A stretch of 64,000 nucleotides of DNA from positions 2,480,001-2,544,000 of the forward strand of contig OZ251461.1 in NCBI GenBank assembly GCA_965242575.1, given 5' to 3'. Under the pieces are notes generated by a model. It ran no database searches. It saw only the letters and a list, made by a program, of their open reading frames with translations, and was not told the origin of the DNA. The DNA is from JANQOH01 sp965242575. GTDB taxonomy: Bacteria; Pseudomonadota; Alphaproteobacteria; UBA7887. Both the position numbers and the translations under genes were made by a program. This document shows, piece after piece, positions 7,030 through 16,358 of this stretch; the stretch's first letter is position 1; each line of letters starts with the position of its first letter.

Positions 7030-8262
7030 CTACCCGAACACCGGCAGCGGCGGAAAGTCGCCGCCGAGGACGGCGTCCGCGCCGGCGAAGCCGAGCCAAC
7101 CCTCGATGGCGGTCGCGTAAACGCGGCGGAAATCGACGGTGTGGACCAGGTTGTCGCCCGCATCGAGCTCGGTGAGGCTCGGCGGCTCGCCGTAATGGCC
7201 GCCCCGGACCGGCTTGCCGACCAGGAACATCGGACCGGCGGCGCCGTGGTCGGTGCCCAGGCTCGTGTTCTCCGGAACCCGGCGCCCGAACTCCGAGAAC
7301 ACCATCATGACCACGTCGTCGGCGCGCCCTATCCGCTCCATGTCGGCGAAGAAGCCGGCGATGGCGTCGGCGGTGTAGGTCAGCAACCTGCGATGCAGGT
7401 TGGCCTGGTGCACATGCGTGTCGAAGGCGTTGTTGCGGAACGAAGCGTAGTAGAGGCGCGCCGGCAGGTCGGCGTGGATCAGCGCCGCGATCTTGGGCAG
7501 GTCGAGCGGAACGAGGCCGTAATCGATGGGCGTGTCGTAGGCCGCCCACGCCTCGCGCACCAGGGCGGAGGCGTCGAGCGCCCCGCGCGCGATGTCGAGC
7601 AGGAAGCGCCGCGAAGGGTTCTCCGAATCGCCGGCGTCGGGAACGCGGCGGAACAGCGCCTGCTGCTGGAAGAAGCCCTCGCGCCGGAACTTCGCCGGGT
7701 CGTCGAACACCACCGGCACGTGGTCGCGCGAACGGACGGCGAGCGACTGGGTTGCGTCGACGTTGACGAGGTAGTTCGGCGCGCCCCCCGGCTTCATCGC
7801 GTCCGCCAGGCGGCCGACCCAGCCGTACTCCTCGCCGCTGTTCGGCGCCGCGGTGTGCCAGTAGGCCATCGAGGTGAAGTGCGAAAACGACGGGTTGTCG
7901 TAGCCGGCGCCGTGGACGATGGCGATGTCGCCGTCCTTGTAGAGCTTCTCCAGCCCGATCAGTCCGGGGTTGAAACCGAAACGTTCGTCGAGCTTTATGA
8001 CGCCGCCGGGCTTCACGCCGATGGTGGGGCGCTGGCGGTAATAGGCGTCGTCGCCGTAGGGCACGACGGTGTTCAGCCCGTCGTTGCCGCCCGACATTTC
8101 GAAGACCACGAGGATCTTGTCGCCGCCCGCGGCGGCGGCGGCGCGGCCCGCCTGCGCAAAGACGGAGCCCGCGCCCAGGGCGCCGAGCGCGCCGGCGCCG
8201 AGGCCGGCGCGAAGGACGTCGCGGCGGCTCGGGCCGCGCGCGGCGAGGATGGAGTCGGTCAT
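7030..8262 (-). CDS. DUF1501 domain protein (Tat-exported, sulfatase-like fold)
   Basis: A 410-residue protein with a twin-arginine-type leader (SRRDVLRAGLGAGALGALG). The mature part starts ILVVFEMSGGNDGLNTVVPYGD, typical of DUF1501, a periplasmic family related to alkaline-phosphatase-fold sulfatases. Later motifs include MVFSEFGRRVPENTSLGTDHG and the DYGLVPLDLPKIA stretch. The gene lies 23 bp after the DUF1800 gene, and this pair is very widely conserved; its role in the periplasm is not established. The signal fits folding in the cytoplasm before export. Confidence 0.92.
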   Translation of the reverse strand: MTDSILAARGPSRRDVLRAGLGAGALGALGAGSVFAQAGRAAAAAGGDKILVVFEMSGGNDGLNTVVPYGDDAYYRQRPTIGVKPGGVIKLDERFGFNPGLIGLEKLYKDGDIAIVHGAGYDNPSFSHFTSMAYWHTAAPNSGEEYGWVGRLADAMKPGGAPNYLVNVDATQSLAVRSRDHVPVVFDDPAKFRREGFFQQQALFRRVPDAGDSENPSRRFLLDIARGALDASALVREAWAAYDTPIDYGLVPLDLPKIAALIHADLPARLYYASFRNNAFDTHVHQANLHRRLLTYTADAIAGFFADMERIGRADDVVMMVFSEFGRRVPENTSLGTDHGAAGPMFLVGKPVRGGHYGEPPSLTELDAGDNLVHTVDFRRVYATAIEGWLGFAGADAVLGGDFPPLPVFG

Positions 8263-8285
8263 GTCGGTCGCCTTTCCCGCTTCGG

Positions 8286-10136
8286 TCAGCCGAGCTGGTA
8301 TTCGGGCTGGCTCATGATGAGGTGGAGGAGCATCCGCAGCGGCTCCTCGAGGTAGGAGTCCGCCGCCGCGAGGTCGGAGGCTCCGAGTTCGGAGTCGAGG
8401 AAGTCCACGAGCATCGCGCGCTCCGCCGCGCCGATGGGCGCGCGCATGAAGCGCGTGAGGAAGTAGTCCACCGCCTCCGCCGTCGTGGCCAGGCCCTCGG
8501 CCCGCGCCATGCCGGCGAGGTCGACCCGGGCGGCGATGCGCGGGATGGGCTTGACCTTCTGGATCGCCATCTGCCAGCCGCGGTACGACCCGAAGCGCGT
8601 GTTGAAGTCCTCGTCGCGGTCGGCCATCATGTTGGACTCCGCCATCCCCCCGCCCACGCCGTCGGACATCGGCATGGTGGCGGAGGAGATGTCCGCCCCC
8701 TCCTTCACCCGCATGTGGACGCCGCGGATCAGCGGGTCCGGCGCGTAGCGGTCGTGCGGACGGAAGTCGATGTCGGTGAACAGCATGTCGCGGGCGAAAT
8801 TGCCGCGCTCGAGCAGCAGGCCCGGCGTGATCCAGGCGCGCCCGTGCGCCCAGCCGGCGACGGTGGGCGGCCAGAACAGCGTCTGTCCGAGCGCCGCCGT
8901 CGCCTCGTTGAAGTCCGGTATGCCCGGAACCTCGGTCAGGCCGAGTTTGCGGTAGGTCGAGACGACCAGCTGCACGGGGCTCTTGATGTGGGTTCCCACC
9001 GAGGCCGGGCTGTAGAAATCGCGCGACAGGAACATCCTCCGCAGCAGCGGCCGGAGTTCGTAGTCCGAATCGCGCAGCGTGGCGGCGAGTTCGTCGATCG
9101 GCGCGCCGTCCGTGTCGTCGCGCACGAAATAGCGGTAGAGCTTGCCGGCGACGAAGCGCGCGGTCGCCGGCTGGCGCATGACGATGTCGATCACCTCGAC
9201 GCCGTCGAACGGCCCGGTCTCGCCGAGCACGGTCTTCTCGCCGCCGTCGTGGCGGTCGGCGTGGACGACGAAGGTCAGGTCGTCGGAGTTCCAGCCGGTG
9301 AAGGCGCGCGCCGCCTCGCGGATGTCGGTCTCGGAGTAGTTGCCCACGCCCATGGTGAACAGCTCCATGATCTCGCGGGCGAAATTCTCGTTCGGCGCGC
9401 CTGCGACGTTCACTCCGGCGTCGAGGAAGTAGAGCATCGCCGGGTCGCGCGCGACGGCGACGACCAGATCGCGGAAGTTGCCGGCGGCGTGCGCGCGGAA
9501 GGTCTCGTTCTGCAACAGCATCTTGCGGTAGTCGCGCACCTTGTTCTCGATGGTGGCGAAGTGGCCGTGCCAGAACAGGGTCATCTTCTCTTCCAGCGGG
9601 CGGCGGGTGTTGAGCATCCGGCCGGCCCACCAGTAGGCGACGCGGCGGGTCTCCAGCATGCTCGCGCGCAGCCAGTAGAAGAACTTGTCGACCACCGGTT
9701 GCAGGCGCCGGTTGCCGGAGGGCTTGACGCGGACGCCGAGCGCCTCCCCCGTCTCCCTCGCCAGCCGCGTCGTCGCCGGGCGGCTCGGCGGGAAGTCGAC
9801 CAGGCCGGGGTCGTGGACGCCCGAATGGTCGAAGGGCGGAAGACGGCCGTTGTCGACGGACTCGTAATTGACGAGATGGCGGACGGCCTCCTCCGGCGTC
9901 ATCGCCGCCAGGCGCGCGATCTCCTCCGGCGTCCCGCCGAAGCCGGCGCGCTCGAGGAGGTGCGCGGCGCGCTCGGTCGTCCAGTCCTCCGGCCCGATGG
10001 GCGCAAGGTCCCCGCGCCATTCGGCCGGCCCCGGCGCGGCGGGCGCCGCCGCCGCCAAGGCCGCGAGCGCGGCGCCCGCCGCCCAGCCCAGCAGCTTTCG
10101 CCCGATACCCTCGCGGACACGCTCGGAACGCCGCAT
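8286..10136 (-). CDS. DUF1800 domain protein
   Basis: A 616-residue exported protein with a signal peptide (GRKLLGWAAGAALAALAAAA). DUF1800 marks include AAHLLERAGFGGTPEEI, MTLFWHGHFATIENKV, NENFAREIMELFTMG and RGWQMAIQKV. GGAGGAGG precedes the ATG at 10136. It is the first gene of the DUF1800-DUF1501 pair, which is probably one periplasmic unit of unknown biochemistry. The unusually long middle (residues 400-520) is still co-linear with family members. Confidence 0.92.
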   Translation of the reverse strand: MRRSERVREGIGRKLLGWAAGAALAALAAAAPAAPGPAEWRGDLAPIGPEDWTTERAAHLLERAGFGGTPEEIARLAAMTPEEAVRHLVNYESVDNGRLPPFDHSGVHDPGLVDFPPSRPATTRLARETGEALGVRVKPSGNRRLQPVVDKFFYWLRASMLETRRVAYWWAGRMLNTRRPLEEKMTLFWHGHFATIENKVRDYRKMLLQNETFRAHAAGNFRDLVVAVARDPAMLYFLDAGVNVAGAPNENFAREIMELFTMGVGNYSETDIREAARAFTGWNSDDLTFVVHADRHDGGEKTVLGETGPFDGVEVIDIVMRQPATARFVAGKLYRYFVRDDTDGAPIDELAATLRDSDYELRPLLRRMFLSRDFYSPASVGTHIKSPVQLVVSTYRKLGLTEVPGIPDFNEATAALGQTLFWPPTVAGWAHGRAWITPGLLLERGNFARDMLFTDIDFRPHDRYAPDPLIRGVHMRVKEGADISSATMPMSDGVGGGMAESNMMADRDEDFNTRFGSYRGWQMAIQKVKPIPRIAARVDLAGMARAEGLATTAEAVDYFLTRFMRAPIGAAERAMLVDFLDSELGASDLAAADSYLEEPLRMLLHLIMSQPEYQLG

Positions 10137-10245
10137 CGCCGCCTCCTCCCCGCATTCCCGGCCAGCGCGCCAGCGTAACACGAATCGCGGCGCGGCGCGA
10201 ATCGCGCGCTGGCCCGCCGGCGGCGCGGCGGGGTAGGCTGGCCGC

Positions 10246-10968
10246 ATGCCCGGCTCCCCCGCCGCCCCGGCGCCGCCCGCGGGGCTTACGGCGGACGACG
10301 AAACGCTCCTGGCCGCGCTGCCGCTGTTCGCCGGCATGGCGGCGGACTCGCGCCGCGCGCTGCTCGCCCACGCCCGGGTGCGCCGCCGCGAACGCCACGC
10401 GACGCTGTTCCTGCAAGGCGAGCCCGCCCGCCGTTTTTACGTCGTCCTCGACGGCTGGGTGACGCTGTTCCGCGCCGCGCCGGACGGGCGGGAGACGGTC
10501 GTGGCGGCGCTCACGCGCGGCGAATCCTTCGCCGAGGCGGCGAGTTTCGCCGACGGGGTCTATCCGGTCGGGGCGCAGGTCGCAGAGGACGCGCGGCTGC
10601 TCGCCGCGCCCACCGCGCCCTTCGCCCTCCAGCTGCGCCGGAACCCGGAGCTCGCGGCCAACATGCTGGCGAGCATGTCGCGGCACCTGCGCGGCCTGGT
10701 CCGCGAGCTCGAGCAGCGCGCCGTCAAATCCGCGCCGCAGCGGCTCGGCGCGTTCCTGCTCGCGCGCTGCTCCGGCGCGCGCGGCGCCGCGGCGGTCGAC
10801 TTCCCCGCCGACAAGGGGCTGGTCGCGGCGCGGCTGGGGATGCGGCCGGAGACGCTCTCGCGGGCGCTGGCGAAGCTCCGCCCGGTCGGCGTGTCGGTCC
10901 GCGACCGCCGGGTGACCGTCTCGGACGTGGCGGCGCTGCGGCGCTACGCCGAGGGCGCGCGCGCTTGA
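10246..10968 (+). CDS. Crp/Fnr-family regulator, Dnr-like
   Basis: A 240-residue protein with a cyclic-nucleotide-type N-terminal barrel (LFLQGEPARRFYVVLDGWVTLFR, GESFAEAASF), a dimerisation helix and a C-terminal winged helix with recognition segment ARLGMRPETLSRALAKL. It lacks the N-terminal Cys cluster of oxygen-sensing Fnr, so a Dnr/NnrR-type nitric-oxide or other sensor is likely. The next gene is the nitric oxide reductase and an Fnr/Dnr-type palindrome overlaps this gene's stop, which supports that role. Direct ligand evidence is absent. Confidence 0.85.
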   Translation: MPGSPAAPAPPAGLTADDETLLAALPLFAGMAADSRRALLAHARVRRRERHATLFLQGEPARRFYVVLDGWVTLFRAAPDGRETVVAALTRGESFAEAASFADGVYPVGAQVAEDARLLAAPTAPFALQLRRNPELAANMLASMSRHLRGLVRELEQRAVKSAPQRLGAFLLARCSGARGAAAVDFPADKGLVAARLGMRPETLSRALAKLRPVGVSVRDRRVTVSDVAALRRYAEGARA

Positions 10969-10979
10969 CCGCGGTCAAG
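10964..10979. promoter_or_regulatory. Fnr/Dnr-type palindrome upstream of nitric oxide reductase
   Basis: CTTGACCGCGGTCAAG is a perfect 16-bp palindrome with the TTGAC-N4-GTCAA layout recognised by Fnr, Dnr and NnrR regulators. It lies 53 bp before the norZ start and contains the TGA stop of the regulator gene. This places an operator for the nor gene inside the 3' end of its probable regulator. Confidence 0.7.
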
Positions 10980-11032
10980 GCGGCGGCGCGGGGCGCGCGC
11001 CACGATTCGCGGCGGACGGCGGAGGACGCGCC

Positions 11033-13339
11033 ATGAACTACCGCGATATCTTCACCCTCAGGAGGCTCTGGATCCTGTTCGGCGCCCTGCTCGCGGCGAC
11101 GTTCGGGGTCCTTCTCCTGGTCGGCGGGCGGGCGATTCGGATGGCGCCGCCGATGCCGACCGAGATCGTGGCGGCGGCGGAGGCGAACGGCGAGCCGGCG
11201 CGGGTCGTGTTCACCGCCGACGACATCCGCGAAGGACGCGACGTGTGGCGCCGCCTCGGCGGGATGCAGCTGGGCTCGGTGTGGGGCCACGGCGGATACT
11301 TGGCGCCGGACTGGACCGCCGACGCGCTGCGCCGCGAGGCGCTGGCGATGCTGGACGCGGACGGGAGGTTCGACTCCCTCGCCGAACCCGAAAGGGCGGC
11401 GCGAATCGCCGCGCTCGCCGCGCGGATCCGCGTCAACACGCACGACCCGGCGACGGGCCGTATCGCCGTATCGCCGGAGCGCGCGCGGGCCGTCGAATCG
11501 GTGGTCGCCCATTACACCGCGCTGTTCGGCGGGAGCGGCGACGGGCCGGAGTCCGCCGCGCTGCGCGAGGCCCACGGAATCCCGGAGCGGCCGCTGGGCC
11601 CCGAGCCCGACGCCGACGTGCGCAAACTCGCCGCCTGGTGGTGGTGGACCGCCTGGGCGGCGGCGACGCTCCGCCCCGGCGACGACGTGACCTACACCAA
11701 CAACTGGCCGCACGAGCCGCTGGTCGGCAACCGGCCGAGCGGGGCCACGTTCATGTGGTCGTTCGTCTCCGTGGTCCTGCTGATCGCCGCGGCCGGCGCG
11801 CTGTGCTGGTTCTTCCTGCGCGAGCGCGACGAATGGCGGAAGGACACCGAGCCGCCGGAGGGGTATCCGGACGCGAACCCCATAGCGGCCGCGCGCCCCA
11901 CCGCGTCGATGCGCGGGGTGGCGAAATACATCTGGGTCGTCGCCCTGCTGCTCGCGCTGCAAATCGGCCTGGGCGCGGTGACGGCGCATTTCGCCGTCGA
12001 GGGGCAGGACTTCTACGGCCTGCCGCTCTCGGAGGTTGCGCCCTACGCGCTGACGCGGACGTGGCACGTGCAGCTGGCGATCCTGTGGATCGCGACGGCG
12101 TGGCTCGGCGCGGGGCTTTACCTGGCGCCGATGATCGCCGGGTTCGAGCCGCGCGGGCAGCGGTTCGGCGTCGACGCGCTGTGGGCGGCGCTGCTGCTCG
12201 CCGTCGCCGGATCGCTGACCGGCGAGTGGCTCACCCTGACCGGGCGGCTGACCGACCCGGCGCTGGTCTATTGGTTCGGGCACCAGGGGTACGAGTTCCT
12301 CGACATGGGGCGGTTCTGGCAAGGGCTGATCTTCGCCGGCCTGCTGATCTGGCTCGGGCTGATGGCGCGCTGCCTCGTCCCCGCCATCCGCCGGCGCGGC
12401 CCCGACCGGCATCTGCTGGTCCTGCTGTTCCTTTCCTCGGCGGGGATCGCGCTGCTGTTCGGCGCGGGGTTCCTCTACCACCGCGACAGCCATCTCACCG
12501 TCGCCGAATACTGGCGGTGGTGGGTGGTCCACCTGTGGGTCGAGGGCGTGTTCGAGGTGTTCGCGACCGCGTGGGTGGCGTGGGCCTTCGTGCACATGAA
12601 GCTGCTCCGGGCGGCGACCGCCGCGGTCTACGTCATGTTTTCGGCGATGATCTTCCTCGGCGGCGGGGTGCTGGGCACCTTCCACCACCTGTATTTCGCC
12701 GGCATGACCGAGCCGGTGCTGGCGCTGGGCGCGGTGTTCTCCGCCCTCGAAGTGGTCCCGCTGACGCTGATCGCCTTCGAGGCGCACGACCACTGGCGCG
12801 CCGAGCGGCAGGCGCCGTGGACCCGGCGCTACCACCTGCCGCTGATGTTCTTCCTGGCGGTGGCGTTCTGGAACCTGGTGGGCGCCGGGGTGCTCGGCTT
12901 CCTCATCAACCCGCCGCTCGCGCTCTACTACCTGCAAGGGCTGTCGACGACCCCCGCGCACGGGCATGCGGCGCTGTTCGGCGTTTACGGGATGCTCGGA
13001 ATCGGCCTGCTCCTGCTGTGCCGCCGCGACCTGCCGCGCGCGGCCGGCGCGTGGTCGGACCGGACGCTGAAATGGGTGTTCTGGCTGTTCAACGGCGGCC
13101 TCGCGCTGATGGTCTTCGGCTCGCTGCTGCCGCAGGGGATCATCCAGGGGCTGGCGTCGTTCGAGCGCGGCTACTGGCATGCCCGGTCGGCCGAGCTCCT
13201 GCATTCGCCGGCGATGGAGACGCTGGTGTGGCTGCGCGTGCCGGGCGACGTCGTGTTCGCGGTGGGGGCGGCGCTGCTGCTCGTCTTCCTGGCGCGGCTC
13301 GAATTCGGCCCGCGCGCGGAGGGCGGCGGCGGGCGGTGA
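11033..13339 (+). CDS. norZ: Quinol-dependent nitric oxide reductase (single-subunit qNor)
   Basis: A 768-residue inner-membrane protein that reduces two NO to N2O using quinol. Unlike cNor it carries an N-terminal extension (residues 1-240) replacing the NorC subunit: an N-terminal membrane helix, then a periplasmic domain with WRRLGGMQLGSVWGHGGYLAPDW, followed by the heme-copper-like core. Candidate heme and FeB ligands are seen in TRTWHVQLAIL (near 343), HLWVEGVFE (near 500), GTFHHLYFAG (near 548) and HGHAALFGVYG (near 643). The Glu residues typical of NO reductases are present. It is probably controlled by the upstream regulator. Confidence 0.95.
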   Translation: MNYRDIFTLRRLWILFGALLAATFGVLLLVGGRAIRMAPPMPTEIVAAAEANGEPARVVFTADDIREGRDVWRRLGGMQLGSVWGHGGYLAPDWTADALRREALAMLDADGRFDSLAEPERAARIAALAARIRVNTHDPATGRIAVSPERARAVESVVAHYTALFGGSGDGPESAALREAHGIPERPLGPEPDADVRKLAAWWWWTAWAAATLRPGDDVTYTNNWPHEPLVGNRPSGATFMWSFVSVVLLIAAAGALCWFFLRERDEWRKDTEPPEGYPDANPIAAARPTASMRGVAKYIWVVALLLALQIGLGAVTAHFAVEGQDFYGLPLSEVAPYALTRTWHVQLAILWIATAWLGAGLYLAPMIAGFEPRGQRFGVDALWAALLLAVAGSLTGEWLTLTGRLTDPALVYWFGHQGYEFLDMGRFWQGLIFAGLLIWLGLMARCLVPAIRRRGPDRHLLVLLFLSSAGIALLFGAGFLYHRDSHLTVAEYWRWWVVHLWVEGVFEVFATAWVAWAFVHMKLLRAATAAVYVMFSAMIFLGGGVLGTFHHLYFAGMTEPVLALGAVFSALEVVPLTLIAFEAHDHWRAERQAPWTRRYHLPLMFFLAVAFWNLVGAGVLGFLINPPLALYYLQGLSTTPAHGHAALFGVYGMLGIGLLLLCRRDLPRAAGAWSDRTLKWVFWLFNGGLALMVFGSLLPQGIIQGLASFERGYWHARSAELLHSPAMETLVWLRVPGDVVFAVGAALLLVFLARLEFGPRAEGGGGR

Positions 13340-13405
13340 CTCCGCCCCCCTTGCGGCGCGGGCCGCGAACGCCGTAAGGGGCGCCGTCCTCACCGGAGCG
13401 AAGGC

Positions 13406-14038
13406 ATGAAACTCTACGACTTCGCGCTCGCGCCGAACCCGAAGCGCGTGCGCGTGTTCCTCGCCGAGAAGGGGCTTTCCGTCCCCATCGTCGAGGTCAA
13501 CGTGCGCGAGCGCGCGCAGTTCGCCGAGTCCTACAGGCGTATCAACCCGTTCTCGATCGTCCCGGCGCTGGAGCTCGACGACGGGACGGCGATTTGCGAA
13601 TCGGTGGCGATCTGCCGCTGGTTCGAGGAGACGCACCCGGACCCGCCGCTGTTCGGCGCGGGCGCGCTGGAGCGCGCGCGGGTGGAGATGTGGAATCGCC
13701 GCGCGGAGATCCACGGCTACATGTCGGCCGCCGACGCCGTCCGCAACACCGCGCCGATGTTCGAGGGGCGCGGGCTGCCCGGCGTTACCGGCGGCGTCCC
13801 GCAGATTCCCGAGCTCGCGGCCCGCGGGCGCGCGGCGCTGGAGCGGTTCCTGCGCCTGCTCGACCCGCATCTCGCCGATTCCGAGTTCCTCGCCGGCGCG
13901 CGGTTCTCGATCGCCGACGTCACCGGCTACGTCGCCATTTGGTTCGCTGGGCGCGGCGGCATGACGATCCCGGAGGATTGCGCCAACGTCCGCCGCTGGT
14001 TCGACGCGGTCGCCGCGCGGCCGAGCGCGGAGGCGTGA
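13406..14038 (+). CDS. Glutathione S-transferase family protein
   Basis: A 210-residue cytosolic GST-like protein with a thioredoxin-fold N-terminus (MKLYDFALAPNPKRVRVFLAEKG) including the conserved cis-Pro region SIVPALELDDG and the glutathione-binding ICESVAICRWFEE. A helical C-terminal domain contains FSIADVTGYVAI. The ordinary Tyr/Ser catalytic position is not obvious. The role, such as detoxification or thiol transfer, cannot be fixed. It lies 66 bp after the nitric oxide reductase, on the same strand. Confidence 0.9.
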   Translation: MKLYDFALAPNPKRVRVFLAEKGLSVPIVEVNVRERAQFAESYRRINPFSIVPALELDDGTAICESVAICRWFEETHPDPPLFGAGALERARVEMWNRRAEIHGYMSAADAVRNTAPMFEGRGLPGVTGGVPQIPELAARGRAALERFLRLLDPHLADSEFLAGARFSIADVTGYVAIWFAGRGGMTIPEDCANVRRWFDAVAARPSAEA

Positions 14039-14093
14039 CGGCGGGCGACCGCGACCGGGCGGCGAGCATCGACTCCGCGCTTCGGCCCGAAAC

Positions 14094-14357
14094 GCAGAGC
14101 GCGGCCTGGAGTTTCGGGCCCGCATAGGCGCCGTCGGCGAACACATGGCGCAGCCAGGGAAAACCGGCGCGTATCGAAGCAAGCAGCGCGGGCGCGCCGT
14201 CGCGGTCCCGGATATCGGCGGCGCGAACCTGCTCCGTGACCAACAAGCCGCCCGTGTCGGCGACGATATGCCGCTTGCGGCCCTTGACCTTCCTGCCGGC
14301 GGCGAAGCCGCGCGGGCCGCTCCCCCCGGAGACGGCCGCGACGCCGGCCCGGCCCAT
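14094..14357 (-). pseudogene. IS5-family transposase remnant
   Basis: This explains most of the 387-bp gene-poor gap at 14039-14425. The minus strand encodes KVKGRKRHIVADTGGLLVTE and FPWLRHVFADGAYAGPKLQ, the central catalytic-core part of an IS5/IS427-type DDE transposase. Both the N-terminal third and everything after about 90 residues are missing, and no terminal repeats were found. It lies between the GST and the VWA gene. It is a dead fragment. Confidence 0.8.
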
Positions 14358-14425
14358 GCGCCGCCGCGGACCGGTTTTCGCCGGGGCGGGCGCCGCATAC
14401 GGGACGTTCGGGCCGTTCCGGCGGG

Positions 14426-16138
14426 CTACCCTCGCGACCGGGCGGACTCGTCCAGGCGTTTGGCGAGGCAGACGAAGGCGACGAACTCCGCGCGGTAGCC
14501 GAACGGGTCCTCGCCGGCGGCGCGGCGGGCCAGCGCGGCGACGTCGCCGTAGCCGTAATCGCCGGTGTGGCGGCCGCCGCGCAGGATCTGCCCGAACGCG
14601 GCGACGGCGGCCGCGAAGCGCACGTCGTCCGGCGCGGAATCGGCGTCGCCGAACGAGTCCGCGACCGTCACGGGGCGTTCGAAAAGGACGCCGGCATCGC
14701 CGTCGGGCCGCTTGTAGCGAATGCGGACGTGGGCGTATTCGTCCGCATGTTCGCCCGGCGCGGCAGCGGCGGCGTCCTCTTCGGGATCCCGGTAGCGCAG
14801 CGGCTCGACCCGCGCGGCGGGCGAGCCCGGCGGCGTCAGTTCGTAGAGCGCGGTGACCGAATGCCCGGCGCCGACCTCGCCGGCGTCGACCTTGTCGTTG
14901 GAGAAATCCTCACGCCGCAACAGGCGGGTTTCGTAGCCGATCAACCGGTATTCCGCCACCCGCGCGGGGTTGAACTCGACCTGGACCTTCACGTCCTTCG
15001 CGATGGCGAACAGCGTTCCCGCCGCCTCCTCGACCAGCGCCTTGCGCGCCTCGCCCGGGCCGTCGATATAGGCGGCGTTTCCGTTGCCGTTCTGGGCTAG
15101 GCGCTGCATCGTCTCGTCGTTGTAGTTGCCCATCCCGAAGCCGAGCACGGAGAGCCATATCCCGCCGTCGCGCTTGCGGGCGATGAAACTTTCCAGCTCG
15201 TCCGGGTCGGACACGCCGACGTTGAAGTCCCCGTCGGTGGCGAGGACCACACGGTTGACGGCGTCTTCGTCGAACCCGTCCTCCGCGAGGGCGTAGGCCA
15301 GGCGCAGCCCCTCCCCGCCGGCGGTGGAGCCGCCCGCCCGCAGGCGGCGCAGGGCCTCCCCGATCGCGCCGCGCTCGCGCGCCGGGGTGGGCGGCAGCAC
15401 GACCCCGGCGGAGCCGGCGTAGGCGGCGATCGCCACCGTGTCGTCCGGCGCCAGCGCGCGCGTCATGAGTTCGAGCGATTCGACGAGCAACGGCAGTTTG
15501 TTCGGGTCGTCCATGGACCCCGACGTGTCGACCAGGAACACCAGGTTCGCGCGCGGCCTGTCGGCCGCGGCGGGTTCGTAGCCCTTGACGCCGATGCGCA
15601 GCAGTTGCGTCGCGGCGCTCCACGGGGTCGGCGCGATCGCGGCGTGGACGGCGAAGGGCGGCTCCGGGCCGTCGGGCGCGGCGTAGCCGTAGGGGAAGTA
15701 GTTGACGAACTCCTCGACCCGCACCGCGTCGTGTTGCGGCAGCATTCCCGCCCGCAGCGCGGCGCGCGCGAACCCCCACGACACGGTGTCGACGTCGATC
15801 GAGAAGGTCGAGACCGGGTTTTCGGCGACGACGCCGATGGGGTTCTCCTCGATATCGGGGAAGCGGTCCCGCCCGGCGGGCGGGTTCGGGAGCGCCGCCG
15901 GCGGCAGCGGCGAGACCGGGACCGATTGCGGCAGCGACAGCGGGACCGCCTCCGCCACCGGCTCCAGGGAGTCCGGGACCGCCCGGGGCCCCGCGGCCTG
16001 GTAGAAGTCGCCGGCGGCGAAATGCGGCGGGAGGTCGACCCCGTCGCATGCGTCCTCCCCGGCGGCGCTTCCGGGCGCGGCGGCGGCGAGAAAGACGGCG
16101 CCCGCGGCGGGCGCGCACAGGACGCGAAACGGGAACAT
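14426..16138 (-). CDS. Secreted von Willebrand factor type A domain protein
   Basis: A 570-residue exported protein with a signal peptide (residues 1-26). A VWA-associated N-terminal module follows at about 95-195, with TFSIDVDTVSWGFARAAL and VEEFVNYFPYGY. The VWA domain at about 197-375 has the metal site D204-T-S206-G-S208 in LVFLVDTSGSM. A DUF3520-like C-terminal region comes next. These domains bind proteins through a metal ion. The gene is divergent from the first caspase-like gene and shares its 220-bp upstream region with it. GGAGGTGTCC precedes the start. Partnership with the caspase proteins is inference. Confidence 0.9.
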   Translation of the reverse strand: MFPFRVLCAPAAGAVFLAAAAPGSAAGEDACDGVDLPPHFAAGDFYQAAGPRAVPDSLEPVAEAVPLSLPQSVPVSPLPPAALPNPPAGRDRFPDIEENPIGVVAENPVSTFSIDVDTVSWGFARAALRAGMLPQHDAVRVEEFVNYFPYGYAAPDGPEPPFAVHAAIAPTPWSAATQLLRIGVKGYEPAAADRPRANLVFLVDTSGSMDDPNKLPLLVESLELMTRALAPDDTVAIAAYAGSAGVVLPPTPARERGAIGEALRRLRAGGSTAGGEGLRLAYALAEDGFDEDAVNRVVLATDGDFNVGVSDPDELESFIARKRDGGIWLSVLGFGMGNYNDETMQRLAQNGNGNAAYIDGPGEARKALVEEAAGTLFAIAKDVKVQVEFNPARVAEYRLIGYETRLLRREDFSNDKVDAGEVGAGHSVTALYELTPPGSPAARVEPLRYRDPEEDAAAAAPGEHADEYAHVRIRYKRPDGDAGVLFERPVTVADSFGDADSAPDDVRFAAAVAAFGQILRGGRHTGDYGYGDVAALARRAAGEDPFGYRAEFVAFVCLAKRLDESARSRG

Positions 16139-16358
16139 GGACACCTCCGGCGCCGCGCGGGCGGCTGGGGTTCGACGGTCGGCGCGCCTCCCGGCGCCGT
16201 CGATACATGGGCGGGCGCCCCCGGCGATACAAGCGCTTGCTGCGAACCGGGCGGCGAACCGGCGGCGGAGGGGGCGGACCGCGCGGGTTGGAGGCGGCGG
16301 CGGCGCGGGGTATGCTGGCCCGGAGCGGCGGGGCGGGCGCGGGAAGGGGCGCAGGGAC

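Noticed and set aside
7030..14398. Antisense and overlapping frames of over 1000 codons
   Set aside because: Composition (Arg/Pro/Ala/Gly-rich, no domains) marks them as shadows of the DUF1800, DUF1501 and nor genes.
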